DNA of 39,609 nucleotides from the NCBI GenBank assembly GCA_039807445.1, contig JBDHRG010000012.1, positions 1 to 39,609 on the forward strand, in the 5' to 3' direction. Position numbers and translations under genes: made by a program. This DNA comes from JBDHRG01 sp039807445. Lineage in GTDB: Bacteria; Pseudomonadota; Gammaproteobacteria; Competibacterales; Competibacteraceae. Positions 8,917-17,094 of the stretch are shown here, one piece after another; position 1 is the first letter of the stretch; the number at the start of each line of letters is the position of its first letter. Under the pieces are notes generated by a model that was not told where the DNA came from, did not search any database, and saw only the letters and a program-made list of their open reading frames with translations.

Positions 8917-9016
8917 GGAATGAGTGATGGGGAATGGGGAGGATTCGAACCCATTCCCCATTCCCACTCACCCATCACCCGCTATTCCCGCTCACCCGTC
9001 ACCCGTCACCCGATCA
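8917..9016. repeat. Heptamer inverted-repeat locus A (proB/yafJ-like junction)
   Basis: The left arm 8917-8942 carries GGAATGA/GTGATGG/GGAATGG-type units on the plus strand; the right arm 8950-9016 carries the complementary pyrimidine units (CCCATTC, CACCCGT and relatives). The arms pair imperfectly around a loop of about 8 nt. Read on the proB strand, the array starts inside the proB stop codon (9014-9016) and continues as TGACGGG units. Confidence 0.75.
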
Positions 9017-10144
9017 CACCAGCACCAGATTGTCGCGGTGGATCAGCTCGGGCTCGTCGATGTAGCCGAGCAGGCTCTCGAGCGCGTCGCTCGGCTGCCC
9101 GGCGATCCGCGCCGCCTCGGGCGCGGAATAGTTGACCAGCCCGCGCGCGATCTCGGCGCCGTCCGGGCCGATGCAGGCGACCAGCGCGCCGCGGCCGAAC
9201 TCGCCCTCGACGCCGGTGACGCCGACCGGCAGCAGGCTCTTGCCCTGGTGGCGCAGCACGCGCACCGCGCCCACGTCGACGTGCAGCCGGCCGCTGACCT
9301 GCAGCTGCACCGCGAGCCACTGCTTGCGCGCCGCGATCGCGCCGCGGCTCGCGTTCAGCAGCGTGCCGATCGCCTCGCCGCGCGCCAGCCGGCGCAGCAC
9401 CTCGGGCTCGCGCCCCCAGGCCAGCACGGTGCTGGTGCCCGAGCGCGCGGCCTTCTTCGCGGCGTGGATCTTGGTCAGCATGCCGCCGCGCCCGAGCGTT
9501 CCGGCGCCGCCGGCCATGCGCTCGAGCGCCGGATCGCCGGCCTCGGCTTCGGCGATGAAGCGCGCCTCGGGGTTGCTGCGCGGATCGGCGCTGTACAGGC
9601 CCTTCTGGTCGGTCAGGATCACGTACAGCTCGGCTTCGACCAGGTTCGCCACCAGCGCGCCGAGCGTGTCGTTGTCGCCGACGCGGATCTCGTCGTAGGC
9701 GACGGTGTCGTTCTCGTTGATCACCGGGATCACGCGCAGCCGCGTGAGCGTGCGCAGCGTGCTGCGCGCGTTCAGGTAGCGCTGGCGGTCGCGCACGTCT
9801 TCGTGGGTCAGCAGCACCTGCGCGGTCTGGATGCCGTGGCGCGCGAGCGCCGACTCCCAGGCTTGCACCAGCCCCATCTGCCCGACCGCGGCCGCGGCCT
9901 GCAGCTCGTGCAGCGCGCTCGGGCGCTTGCGCCACTGCAAGCGGCGCATGCCCTCGGCGACGGCGCCCGACGACACCAGGATCACTTCGCGCCCCTGCGC
10001 GTGCAGCTCGGCGAGCTGTTCGACCCAGGCGCCGATCGCGGAGCCGTCGAGGCCGCGGCCTTCGTCGGTGATCATCGCGCTGCCGATCTTCACCACCCAG
10101 CACCGGGCCTGGCCCAGCGCTTCGCGCGTCTTCCCTGCCGTCAT
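9014..10144 (-). CDS. proB: Glutamate 5-kinase
   Basis: The 376-aa enzyme phosphorylates glutamate at the gamma-carboxyl, the first step of proline synthesis. The amino-acid kinase domain starts with CWVVKIGSAMITDEGRG and contains ILVSSGAVAEGM and VIPVINENDTVAYDEIR-type motifs. The C-terminal third (about 280-365) is a PUA domain, as in full-length proteobacterial ProB. The start ATG at 10142-10144 overlaps the obgE stop (ATGA), so it is translationally coupled to obgE. The last codons run into a heptamer-repeat array that begins at the stop. Confidence 0.96.
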   Translation of the reverse strand: MTAGKTREALGQARCWVVKIGSAMITDEGRGLDGSAIGAWVEQLAELHAQGREVILVSSGAVAEGMRRLQWRKRPSALHELQAAAAVGQMGLVQAWESALARHGIQTAQVLLTHEDVRDRQRYLNARSTLRTLTRLRVIPVINENDTVAYDEIRVGDNDTLGALVANLVEAELYVILTDQKGLYSADPRSNPEARFIAEAEAGDPALERMAGGAGTLGRGGMLTKIHAAKKAARSGTSTVLAWGREPEVLRRLARGEAIGTLLNASRGAIAARKQWLAVQLQVSGRLHVDVGAVRVLRHQGKSLLPVGVTGVEGEFGRGALVACIGPDGAEIARGLVNYSAPEAARIAGQPSDALESLLGYIDEPELIHRDNLVLV

Positions 10145-11208
10145 GCCGTCGCCCCGCCGTCCCGCGCCTGGTCCTGGTCTGCCGCCGCCAGCGCGGCGCG
10201 CTGCGCTTCGATCGACGCCATGATCCGGTAGCACAGCGCCTCGGTGCCCTCGCCCTTGATCGCCGAAATCCGGAACACCGGTCCCCGCCAGTCCAGCGCC
10301 TCGAGCAGCGCCGCGACGCGCGCCTCGCGCTCGGCCACATCGACCAGATCGAGCTTGTTCAGCACCAGCCAGCGCTCGCGCGAAGCCAGCGCCTCGCTGT
10401 ACTTGGCGAGTTCGGCCTCGATCACGCGCACGTCCTTGACCGGATCGCCGCTGTCGGAGTACGGGCTCATGTCGACCAGGTGCAGCAGCTGGCTGGTGCG
10501 CGACAGGTGCTTCAGGAACTGCACGCCCAGACCCGCGCCCTCGGCCGCGCCCTCGATCAGCCCCGGGATGTCGGCCATCACGAAGCTCTTCAGCGGGCCC
10601 ACGCGCACCACGCCGAGGTTCGGGTGCAGCGTCGTGAACGGGTAGTCGGCGACCTTGGGCCGCGCCGACGACACCGCGCGGATCAGCGTCGACTTGCCGG
10701 CGTTGGGCATGCCGAGCAGACCGACGTCGGCGAGCACCTTGAGCTCGAGGCGCAGCGCGCGCTGCTCGCCCGGCGTGCCGGGCTTGGACTGGCGCGGCGC
10801 GCGGTTGGTCGAGCTCTTGTAGCGCGCGTTGCCGATGCCGTGGAAGCCGCCCCTGGCGACCAGCAGCCGCTGCCCGGGCCGCACCAGGTCGCCGACGACC
10901 TCCTCGGTGTCGGCGTCGATCGTCATCGTGCCGACCGGCACCGGGATGTCGAGGTCGGCGCCGGCCTTGCCGGTGCAGTTGGCACCCATGCCGTTGTGGC
11001 CGCGCTCGGCACGGAAAGCGCGGGTGAACCGGAAGTCGACCAGCGTGTTCAGGTCGGGGTCGGCCACCAGGTAGACGCTGCCGCCGTCGCCGCCGTCGCC
11101 GCCGTCAGGCCCGCCGAACGGGATGTATTTCTCGCGGCGGAAGCTGACGCAGCCGTTGCCGCCGTCGCCGGCCTGCACGCGGATCATCGCCTCGTCAACG
11201 AACTTCAT
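10141..11208 (-). CDS. obgE: Obg GTPase (CgtA)
   Basis: The 355-aa protein has the glycine-rich Obg fold (1-159, starting MKFVDEAMIRVQAGDGGNGC) and a GTPase domain with Walker A GMPNAGKST (about 166-174), the DIPGLIEGAAEGAGLG switch region and the NKLD specificity motif. Obg binds the 50S subunit and acts in ribosome maturation and stringent control. The ATG at 11206-11208 follows an AGGTGG ribosome site and matches the family N-terminus. It lies downstream of rpmA behind a terminator and overlaps proB by 4 nt. Confidence 0.97.
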   Translation of the reverse strand: MKFVDEAMIRVQAGDGGNGCVSFRREKYIPFGGPDGGDGGDGGSVYLVADPDLNTLVDFRFTRAFRAERGHNGMGANCTGKAGADLDIPVPVGTMTIDADTEEVVGDLVRPGQRLLVARGGFHGIGNARYKSSTNRAPRQSKPGTPGEQRALRLELKVLADVGLLGMPNAGKSTLIRAVSSARPKVADYPFTTLHPNLGVVRVGPLKSFVMADIPGLIEGAAEGAGLGVQFLKHLSRTSQLLHLVDMSPYSDSGDPVKDVRVIEAELAKYSEALASRERWLVLNKLDLVDVAEREARVAALLEALDWRGPVFRISAIKGEGTEALCYRIMASIEAQRAALAAADQDQARDGGATA

Positions 11209-11237
11209 CTGTACCCACCTTTCCGCCCCTACAACGC

Positions 11238-11264
11238 AAAAAGCCCCGCATCGCACGGGGCTTT
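11238..11264 (-). terminator. Intrinsic terminator after rplU-rpmA
   Basis: A perfect 9-bp stem (11240-11248 with 11256-11264, AAAGCCCCG/CGGGGCTTT) with a 7-nt loop is followed on the minus strand by a TTTTT run. It lies 19 bp after the rpmA stop and about 30 bp before the obgE start, so it probably attenuates read-through from the ribosomal protein genes into obgE. Confidence 0.85.
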
Positions 11265-11282
11265 CCGCAGAACCGCCCGGGC

Positions 11283-11540
11283 TCAGGCCGGAACGACGCT
11301 CACGTACTTGCGCGAGTTCGGGCCCTTGGTCTCGAACACGACGCGGCCGTCGGCCTTCGCGAACAGCGTGTGGTCGACGCCGACGCCGACGTTGGTGCCG
11401 GCATGGAACCGGGTGCCGCGCTGGCGGACGATGATGTTGCCGGCGACGGCCTTCTGGCCGCCGTAGAGCTTCACGCCGAGGCGCTTCGACTCGGAATCGC
11501 GGCCGTTGCGGCTGGAACCACCCGCCTTCTTGTGTGCCAT
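11283..11540 (-). CDS. rpmA: 50S ribosomal protein L27
   Basis: The 85-aa protein is a complete L27: MAHKKAGGSSRNGRDSESKR, then LGVKLYGGQ and NIIVRQRGTRFHAGTNVG. The flexible N-terminus reaches the peptidyl transferase centre. The N-terminal extension cleaved in Firmicutes is absent. It follows rplU after 12 bp in the usual pair. Confidence 0.99.
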   Translation of the reverse strand: MAHKKAGGSSRNGRDSESKRLGVKLYGGQKAVAGNIIVRQRGTRFHAGTNVGVGVDHTLFAKADGRVVFETKGPNSRKYVSVVPA

Positions 11541-11552
11541 TGCCCTGTCCTC

Positions 11553-11867
11553 TTAGCCGGCGCTGATGCCGGTGATCTTCAGTTCGGTGAAGTCCTGGCG
11601 GTGCCCCTGGCGCTTCATGTGGTGCTTGCGGCGGCGGAACTTGACGATCTCGACCTTCTTGCCGCGGCCGTGGCCGACCACGGTGGCGCTGACCTTGCCG
11701 CCGGCGACGTACGGGGCGCCGATCGTGACCTGGTCGCCGGCGGAGATCAGCAGGACTTCCGCGATCTCGACCGAGTCGCCTTCGGCAACGTCCAGTTTCT
11801 CGACCTTGAGGGTCTGGCCTTCGGCAACGCGGTACTGTTTGCCGCCGGTCTTGATGACAGCGTACAT
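11553..11867 (-). CDS. rplU: 50S ribosomal protein L21
   Basis: The 104-aa protein is a complete L21, with MYAVIKTGGKQYRV at the start and KFRRRKHHMKRQGHRQ near the C-terminus, the conserved rRNA-binding stretch. It is the first gene of rplU-rpmA. A good promoter candidate lies at 11927-11956, giving a leader of roughly 55 nt. Confidence 0.99.
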   Translation of the reverse strand: MYAVIKTGGKQYRVAEGQTLKVEKLDVAEGDSVEIAEVLLISAGDQVTIGAPYVAGGKVSATVVGHGRGKKVEIVKFRRRKHHMKRQGHRQDFTELKITGISAG

Positions 11868-11926
11868 TGCTGATTCTCCGACTTGCTGATCCGACAGGCC
11901 CCGACCGGACCCGATAAAGGGCGGGG

Positions 11927-11956
11927 ATGTTAACCGAGGCGCCTTGCGCAGGTCAA
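11927..11956 (-). promoter_or_regulatory. Candidate sigma-70 promoter of rplU-rpmA
   Basis: On the minus strand a TTGACC -35 (11951-11956, 5 of 6 consensus) and a TAACAT -10 (11927-11932, 4 of 6) are separated by 18 bp, about 60 bp upstream of the rplU ATG. It lies in the divergent interval with ispB. Confidence 0.5.
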
Positions 11957-12070
11957 ACGCCGGGCGCCGGCTGGGAGGGGGCCGGACGGCGCGCTAAACT
12001 ATCGCGTTCGAACGACAATCCGAGGCGCCCCATGAGAGTGCCCCCGAGCACAAGGCCCGCCGATAGCCTC

Positions 12071-13039
12071 ATGAACATCCAAGACGTCCGCGCCCTGGCG
12101 GCCAGCGACATGCAGGCCGTCGACCAGTTGATCCGCCGCGAACTGCACTCCGAGGTGGTGCTGATCAACCAGCTCGGCGCCTACATCATCGACAGCGGCG
12201 GCAAACGGCTGCGGCCGATGATCGTGGTGCTGGCGGCGCGGGCCTGCGGCTACGCCGGCGAGCAGCACCACGCGCTGGCCGCGATCATCGAGTTCATCCA
12301 CACCTCGACGCTGCTGCACGATGACGTCGTCGACGCCTCGGAGCTGCGCCGGGGGCGCGAAACCGCCAACGCGATCTGGGGCAACGAAGCCTCGGTGCTG
12401 GTCGGCGACTTCCTGTACTCGCGCTCGTTCCAGCTGATGGTGTCGCTCGACAGCATGCGCGTGATGCAGATCCTCGCCGATGCGACCAACACCATCGCCG
12501 AGGGCGAGGTGATGCAGCTGCTGAACTGTCATGACCCGGACACCACCGAGGAGCGCTATTTCGAGGTGATCCGCTGCAAGACCGCCAAACTGTTCGAAGC
12601 CGCCGGCCGGCTCGGCGCGGTGATCGCCGGCCAGCGGCGCGCGGCCGAGGAAGCGGTCGCGACGTACGGCATGCACCTCGGCAACGCCTTCCAGCTGGTC
12701 GACGATCTGCTCGACTACAGCGCCTCGAGCGCCGAGATCGGCAAGAACATCGGCGACGACCTCGCCGAGGGCAAGCCGACGCTGCCGCTGATCCACGCGA
12801 TCCGCCACGCCGCGCCCGAGGACGCCGCGCTGATCCGCCGGGCGATCGAGACCGGCGGGCGCGAGCACATCGACCATGTCAGAAAGACTATTGAAAGCTG
12901 CGGTGCCATTGCCTATACTGCGCGCCTCGCTCGGCGAGAGGCCGACAAGGCCATCGATGCCATCGCATCCCTGGTCGAATCGCCGTTCAAGCAGGCGTTG
13001 ATCAGCGTCGCGAATTTCGCGGTTGACAGAAGCAGTTGA
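12071..13039 (+). CDS. ispB: Polyprenyl (octaprenyl) diphosphate synthase
   Basis: The 322-aa trans-prenyltransferase makes the long side chain of ubiquinone by chain elongation with isopentenyl diphosphate. The first Asp-rich motif is HDDVVD (Asp84, Asp85, Asp88) with RRGRET following, the second is DDLLD near residue 215, and GGKRLRP sits at 43-49. I chose the ATG at 12071, which gives the usual family length; an in-frame ATG at 12032 would add 13 residues without homology. It is divergent from rplU, the common arrangement. Its 3' end contains the tRNA-Pro promoter. Confidence 0.93.
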   Translation: MNIQDVRALAASDMQAVDQLIRRELHSEVVLINQLGAYIIDSGGKRLRPMIVVLAARACGYAGEQHHALAAIIEFIHTSTLLHDDVVDASELRRGRETANAIWGNEASVLVGDFLYSRSFQLMVSLDSMRVMQILADATNTIAEGEVMQLLNCHDPDTTEERYFEVIRCKTAKLFEAAGRLGAVIAGQRRAAEEAVATYGMHLGNAFQLVDDLLDYSASSAEIGKNIGDDLAEGKPTLPLIHAIRHAAPEDAALIRRAIETGGREHIDHVRKTIESCGAIAYTARLARREADKAIDAIASLVESPFKQALISVANFAVDRSS

Positions 13040-13050
13040 ATGGCTAAAAT
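13023..13050 (+). promoter_or_regulatory. Sigma-70 promoter of tRNA-Pro, inside the end of ispB
   Basis: A perfect TTGACA (13023-13028) and TAAAAT (13045-13050) are separated by 16 bp. The -35 and part of the spacer are the last codons of ispB. The predicted start is about 10 nt before the mature tRNA 5' end at 13069. Confidence 0.75.
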
Positions 13051-13068
13051 AGCGGCCCTGTTGCAATT

Positions 13069-13145
13069 CGGGGTGTAGCTCAGCCTGGTAGAGCACCACG
13101 TTCGGGACGTGGGGGTCGTAGGTTCGAATCCTGTCACCCCGACCA
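13069..13145 (+). tRNA. tRNA-Pro (anticodon CGG)
   Basis: The 77-nt cloverleaf has acceptor arms CGGGGTG/CACCCCG, an encoded CCA (13143-13145), a GTTCGAATC T-loop region and an anticodon stem CCACG/CGTGG enclosing TTCGGGA, giving anticodon CGG. It reads CCG codons, which are very frequent in this genome. It has its own promoter within ispB and an intrinsic terminator directly after it. Confidence 0.97.
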
Positions 13146-13153
13146 ATTCCAGG

Positions 13154-13188
13154 AAAAGCCGGTTTCGAAAGAAACCGGCTTTTTTTAT
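13154..13188 (+). terminator. Intrinsic terminator of tRNA-Pro
   Basis: A near-perfect hairpin (AAAGCCGGTTTC, GAAA loop, GAAACCGGCTTT) is followed by an uninterrupted run of seven T. It starts 9 nt after the tRNA CCA and is a textbook rho-independent terminator. Confidence 0.93.
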
Positions 13189-13267
13189 TGCACCTTTCGC
13201 TCGCGCTCGATGAAAACCGCTTGCGGCGTGAGCAAACGCGAATGCTTGCCCAACCCCCTACGGCGCG

Positions 13268-14074
13268 TCAAACGCCGACACGCCGCCGCAGCGCCGCCAT
13301 CAGCGGCAAGCCGAGTCCCAGCAGCCAGGCTGTCGCCGGCAGCGGTACGGCCGTCACGGCTGCGACTTCATTGCCACTGATGCCGCTGATCTTGAACTTG
13401 TCGTCCCCGCCGTCCACAGTGCCGCCATTGTTGCTGGTGGTGCCGAACACCGACGTATAAGCAGTGACCAACCAGTAGCTCGATTGGACCGCGCTGGCGA
13501 TCGAGTAGGTATTCGGCGCCGAGCTGTCACCATTGTAATTGCCGATCAGCGTCCAGCCGTTGCTGAGAAGACCGCCGTAAGTCTTGCCGATCAGCACCGG
13601 CACCCCCGTTCCCGTGTAGGCGAGCACCGAGAGGTCGGAATCGCCGCTGACCCAGTCGGTGGTCAAGCTCGTCAGCTGGTAATTCGAGCTGTCGAAGGTG
13701 AACAGGACGCTGTCGATGCGCTGATCGTTGTCGATCGCGTGCTCGTACGGAGACGAAGACGAACCTTCGTTGTTATCATCAGTGGAAGAGGCGTCTCCGG
13801 GCCCGCCCGGATAATCCCGGTTCCGGACACCATAACCACCTCCGAAACGCCGCAAGGAGGCGCTCTCCAGCGCGTTGCTGGTCGAGCTGCTGGTACCAGC
13901 GGTATTGGCCCAGGCCGTCACGCCCACCGTCTCCCCCCCGGAGGTCTCGGAGCAGTTCGTCTGCCAGCTGCCGTTGCACGCCGCTGACGAGAAGGTCCAC
14001 GAGATCGCGGCCTCGGCACTGCCGGCGGACAGCGCGCCCAGCAACGCCAGCGGCAGTAGTTTGGTCTTGTTCAT
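13268..14074 (-). CDS. XDP1-like exosortase-dependent surface protein (PEP-CTERM type)
   Basis: The 268-aa protein has a signal peptide (about 1-23, ending SAEA), a Ser/Thr/Gly/Asn/Asp-rich body and a C-terminal PEP-CTERM sorting signal: VPLPATAW, a hydrophobic segment and a final Arg cluster (RRR). The motif is VPLP rather than the usual VPEP. The body (WTFSS at the mature N-terminus, YEHAIDNDQRIDSVLFTF) resembles what I recall of the exosortase-dependent XDP1 family. It should be exported, processed by an exosortase not encoded here and released to the surface or exopolysaccharide. A GGAG site precedes the ATG. A strong sigma-54 promoter at 14132-14147 and the upstream neighbour prsT support this role. 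Confidence 0.83.
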   Translation of the reverse strand: MNKTKLLPLALLGALSAGSAEAAISWTFSSAACNGSWQTNCSETSGGETVGVTAWANTAGTSSSTSNALESASLRRFGGGYGVRNRDYPGGPGDASSTDDNNEGSSSSPYEHAIDNDQRIDSVLFTFDSSNYQLTSLTTDWVSGDSDLSVLAYTGTGVPVLIGKTYGGLLSNGWTLIGNYNGDSSAPNTYSIASAVQSSYWLVTAYTSVFGTTSNNGGTVDGGDDKFKISGISGNEVAAVTAVPLPATAWLLGLGLPLMAALRRRVGV

Positions 14075-14131
14075 TGTTTATCGCTCCGATTCGGCCTTGC
14101 GCGGATTTCCCGAGCACCACCCAGTTAATCG

Positions 14132-14147
14132 TGCAAATTTCGAGCCA
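14132..14147 (-). promoter_or_regulatory. Sigma-54 (RpoN) promoter of the XDP1-like gene
   Basis: On the minus strand TGGCTCG-AAAT-TTGCA matches the -24/-12 consensus TGGCACG-N4-TTGCA at every fixed position but one. It lies 58 bp upstream of the ATG of the PEP-CTERM gene. From general knowledge, PEP-CTERM cargo genes in XrtA systems are controlled by RpoN with the PrsK/PrsR two-component pair, which fits. Confidence 0.75.
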
Positions 14148-14152
14148 AAAAC

Positions 14153-14167
14153 AGACAAACTTTGTCT
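14153..14167. promoter_or_regulatory. 15-bp perfect palindrome next to the sigma-54 promoter
   Basis: AGACAAA-C-TTTGTCT is a perfect inverted repeat around a single base, ending 6 bp upstream of the -24 element, with another short dyad (ACAA...TTGT) just beyond. It looks like a dimeric regulator site. It is closer than typical enhancer-binding sites, so it could equally be a repressor operator. Confidence 0.45.
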
Positions 14168-14213
14168 TACAAACACTTGTGAAGCCACCCGAGCCACTGC
14201 CGACCCTCGACTG

Positions 14214-14245
14214 TCAAAAAAACCGACGCGTCGCCCCGCTCGGAT
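14214..14245 (-). terminator. Possible terminator of prsT
   Basis: On the minus strand a GC-rich segment with short dyads (CCGA...TCGG, CGACG/CGTCG) is followed by seven consecutive T (14216-14222). It lies about 60-85 bp after the prsT stop. The T-run is good but the stem is short, so this is tentative. Confidence 0.4.
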
Positions 14246-14301
14246 CGCCCGGGGCCCACGCCGCGCGCCTTGCCCGCAGCGGGACTCGAGACCGCAGCGG
14301 C

Positions 14302-17094
14302 TCAGCGCCGCAGGCTCTCCAGCAGGCGGCGCGCGTCTTCGCTCCCCGGGAAATCCTGGCCGGCGGCGAGCGCCTGCTCGAGCTGACGCCGCGCCTCGGC
14401 GGCGCGGCCGAGACGCTGCAGCGCCACCCCGAGGTGGTAGCCGACCTCGGGATTCGCGGACAGGCGCGACTGCGCATCGCGCAGATACTGCAGCCCCTGG
14501 GCCGCATCGCCCTGCCGGACCAGGATCCAGCCGAGCGTATCGAGCGCCAGCGGGTCCTCGGGCGCCTTGGCGAGCGCACGCTGCGCGGTGTCGCGGGCGC
14601 GGGCGTCGCCGGTGGCCAGGTAGATATTGGCGAGATTGTTGAGCAGCGCGGGATCCTCGGGGCGCGCCGCGAGCAGGCGCTCGTACAGCGTTTGCGCCCC
14701 CTGCCAGTCGCCGTCCCGCAGGCAGGCTTCGGCCAGGGCCTGCTGGATGACCCGATCGTCCGGATGCGCCTTCAGCCAGGTTTCGAGCCCCGCCCGCGCG
14801 GCTGCGGACTGCCCCGCCGCCAACCGGGCGCGGTAGAGGCCGAGCGCGAGCTCGGCGCGGGGCTCCAGTTCCAGGCCGTGCCGGTACGCTTCGGCTGCGT
14901 CGGCGAAGTGGCGGGTGCGCATCAGCACCTCGCCGAGCAGGCCGTGGGCCAACGCCGAGTCCGGCTGCGCCTCCAGCAGCTCGCGAACCCGCTGCTCGGC
15001 ATCGGCCAGACGCCCGGCGCCGAGATAGGCCGTCACCAGGACCGCCGCGATGTCGCTGCGCGCGGGCGCCGCTCGAGCCGCCTTCTCCGCAGCGAAAGCC
15101 GCGTCCGCCGGCAGGCGGGCCTGCATCTGCAGGCGTGCGATCCCGAGCAAGAGTTCGGGATCGAAGCCCGCCAGCTTATCCATGCGCCGCAGCGTCACCT
15201 GCGCCTGCGGCAGGTTGCCGGCGGCGAGCTGGGTACGCGCCAGCGCGGCGAGCGCATCGAGGTTCTCCGGCGCGCGCCCCACGGCTTCCTCGGCCACGGC
15301 GAGCGCCTGGGCGGCGTCGGCCTGGCGCAGGTAGAACTCGACCAGGTGCAGACGCGCAGCGAGCGATCCGGCATCGGCGGCTCGCGCCTTCTCCAGCCAG
15401 CGTCGCGCCTCGTCGCGCCTGCCACCGACATCCGCCACGCGCGCCAGTTCGATCATCAGCGCGGCATTCTCGGGTTGCGCCTGCAGACGCTCGCGCAGCC
15501 GCGCATCGGCCGCCTCCGGCCTGCCTTGCGCCAGATCGAGCCGGCTCAGGCCGATGTGCGCCGGCAGGAAGTCGGGAGCGGTCACGATCGCCCGCTCCAG
15601 CGCGGCGCGCGCCCCCGCTGCATCGCCAGCGGCCAGCAAGGCCGTCGCACGCAGCTCGAGCACCGTCGGATTGTCCGCCTCGCGCTCGAGCAGGCGCGCG
15701 GTGGTGCGCGCCGCTTCGGCGCTGCGCCCCAGGCGCAGTTGCAAGCCCGCCAGCAGCACGCCGGCGCGGACTTGCGCCGGATCGCGATCGAAGGCTTCGC
15801 CCAGCTCCGCCAGCGCCTTGCCCGGATCGCCGCTGCGGATGCGGCTCGCGGCCAGCTCGACCGCGATGTCGGACGCGCCGCCGCTCAGCGCCGCGGCGCG
15901 TTCGAACAGTTCGGTCGCCAGCGTGTAGCCACCGGTACGCATGTATGCCATCCCCAGCAACCCGAGCAGCTGCGGGTCTTTGTCCGCGCGCGGCCGCAAG
16001 GGTTCGAGCACGCCGAGCGCCTGGCGGGCTTCGCCGAGCTGCAGATAGCTCGCGCCGAGCAGCTTGCGGGCGCCGGCATGGTCGGGATTGCGACGGATGA
16101 AGCGGTCGAAGTCGTCGCGCGCGCGCTCGAACTCGTTGACGGAATAGTGCGCCAGCCCCGACGCCAGCAGTAACTGCGGATCCTGCACCAGGCGCTCGGC
16201 CGGGATCGACTTCAGCACGCCCGCCGCTTCAGCCATCTGCGCTCGGGCCGCGGCTTCGTCGCCCCGCCGTCCCGACCACAGCGCGCGCAGCAGCAGCGCG
16301 CGCGGGTCGCGGACGGCGTGTCGCTGCAGATACTCGAGGTCGGCCGTCATCGCCTCGGCCCGATCCAGATCGAGCAGCAAGCCGAGTTTCGCGAACCTGG
16401 CCGCGAGGTACTGCGGCGCCAGCGCCAGCACGTAGTCGTAGCCCTGCAGCGCCTCTTCCAGCCGCCCGCTCCGATGCCGTACTGCCGCCCAGGCATTCCA
16501 GGCATCGGCATCGCGTGGCCCCAGGGCGATGGCTTCGTCGGCCGCTGCCTCGGCCTCGGCGAACTGTCCCTGCCGCAGCCGCAGCATCGCCATGCCGGCA
16601 CGGCTCGCCGCGGCCTGCGGATCGCGCTGTTCGGCTTCGGCGAAGGCTTGCTCGGCCTCGAACGGCTGGCCGCGTTCGGTCAGCGCGAGCCCGCGCTGCA
16701 CCAGGATCTGGGCCTGCGCGGCAGCGGGCAGGCCCTCGGACGCGATCTGGTCGAGCAGGACCTGGTGCTTGCCCTGGAGCAGGTAGAGTCGCGCCAGCGA
16801 CACCGCGGTTTTGGCACGATCGGCGCCGGCACGGCCGGCTGCCTGCACCTCGACTTCCGCGAGTTCGTAGCGCCCGAGACCGAGGTAGACCCGCCCGAGC
16901 AGCAAGCGCGCGGCAAGATGCCCCGGCTGGCGTTGCAAGGCATTCTTGAGCTGGATCTCCGCGCCGGCGAAGTCGTTCGCGTCGAAGCGCATCAGTGCAT
17001 CTTCGTAGTACGCCGCCGCATCTTCCTGCGGACTCGCCTGCGCCTGCGCGAGCACGAGCGCGAGGGCCAGCAACACTCCCGTCTGCCGATTCAA
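14302..17094 (-). CDS. prsT: XrtA/PEP-CTERM system TPR-repeat protein PrsT
   Basis: The roughly 930-aa protein consists almost entirely of tetratricopeptide repeats (dozens of helix pairs with the A-x-x-L-L/G-Y-A/P pattern) behind an N-terminal signal peptide (NRQTGVLLALALVLAQAQA). Length, export signal and the adjacent exosortase cargo gene match PrsT, the TPR protein that accompanies XrtA/exopolysaccharide loci and is thought to act in polymer export. I place the start at the TTG at 17092-17094, which has an AGGAG site 9 nt upstream and directly begins the signal peptide; an ATG at 17148 would add 18 residues. The strand also carries the tRNAs upstream behind a terminator. Confidence 0.85.
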   Translation of the reverse strand: MNRQTGVLLALALVLAQAQASPQEDAAAYYEDALMRFDANDFAGAEIQLKNALQRQPGHLAARLLLGRVYLGLGRYELAEVEVQAAGRAGADRAKTAVSLARLYLLQGKHQVLLDQIASEGLPAAAQAQILVQRGLALTERGQPFEAEQAFAEAEQRDPQAAASRAGMAMLRLRQGQFAEAEAAADEAIALGPRDADAWNAWAAVRHRSGRLEEALQGYDYVLALAPQYLAARFAKLGLLLDLDRAEAMTADLEYLQRHAVRDPRALLLRALWSGRRGDEAAARAQMAEAAGVLKSIPAERLVQDPQLLLASGLAHYSVNEFERARDDFDRFIRRNPDHAGARKLLGASYLQLGEARQALGVLEPLRPRADKDPQLLGLLGMAYMRTGGYTLATELFERAAALSGGASDIAVELAASRIRSGDPGKALAELGEAFDRDPAQVRAGVLLAGLQLRLGRSAEAARTTARLLEREADNPTVLELRATALLAAGDAAGARAALERAIVTAPDFLPAHIGLSRLDLAQGRPEAADARLRERLQAQPENAALMIELARVADVGGRRDEARRWLEKARAADAGSLAARLHLVEFYLRQADAAQALAVAEEAVGRAPENLDALAALARTQLAAGNLPQAQVTLRRMDKLAGFDPELLLGIARLQMQARLPADAAFAAEKAARAAPARSDIAAVLVTAYLGAGRLADAEQRVRELLEAQPDSALAHGLLGEVLMRTRHFADAAEAYRHGLELEPRAELALGLYRARLAAGQSAAARAGLETWLKAHPDDRVIQQALAEACLRDGDWQGAQTLYERLLAARPEDPALLNNLANIYLATGDARARDTAQRALAKAPEDPLALDTLGWILVRQGDAAQGLQYLRDAQSRLSANPEVGYHLGVALQRLGRAAEARRQLEQALAAGQDFPGSEDARRLLESLRR

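Noticed and set aside
8938..8955. tRNA T-arm-like GGTTCGAATCC between the arms of locus A
   Set aside because: The resemblance is confined to the loop. No acceptor, D-arm or anticodon arm surrounds it. It could be a scrap of tRNA but is not a tRNA gene.
14074..16173. Long open frame on the plus strand opposite prsT
   Set aside because: High GC at third positions leaves long shadow frames opposite real genes; the composition (His/Gln/Arg-rich) and lack of start signals mark it as antisense shadow. The same holds for the long plus-strand frames opposite alaS, lysC and recA.
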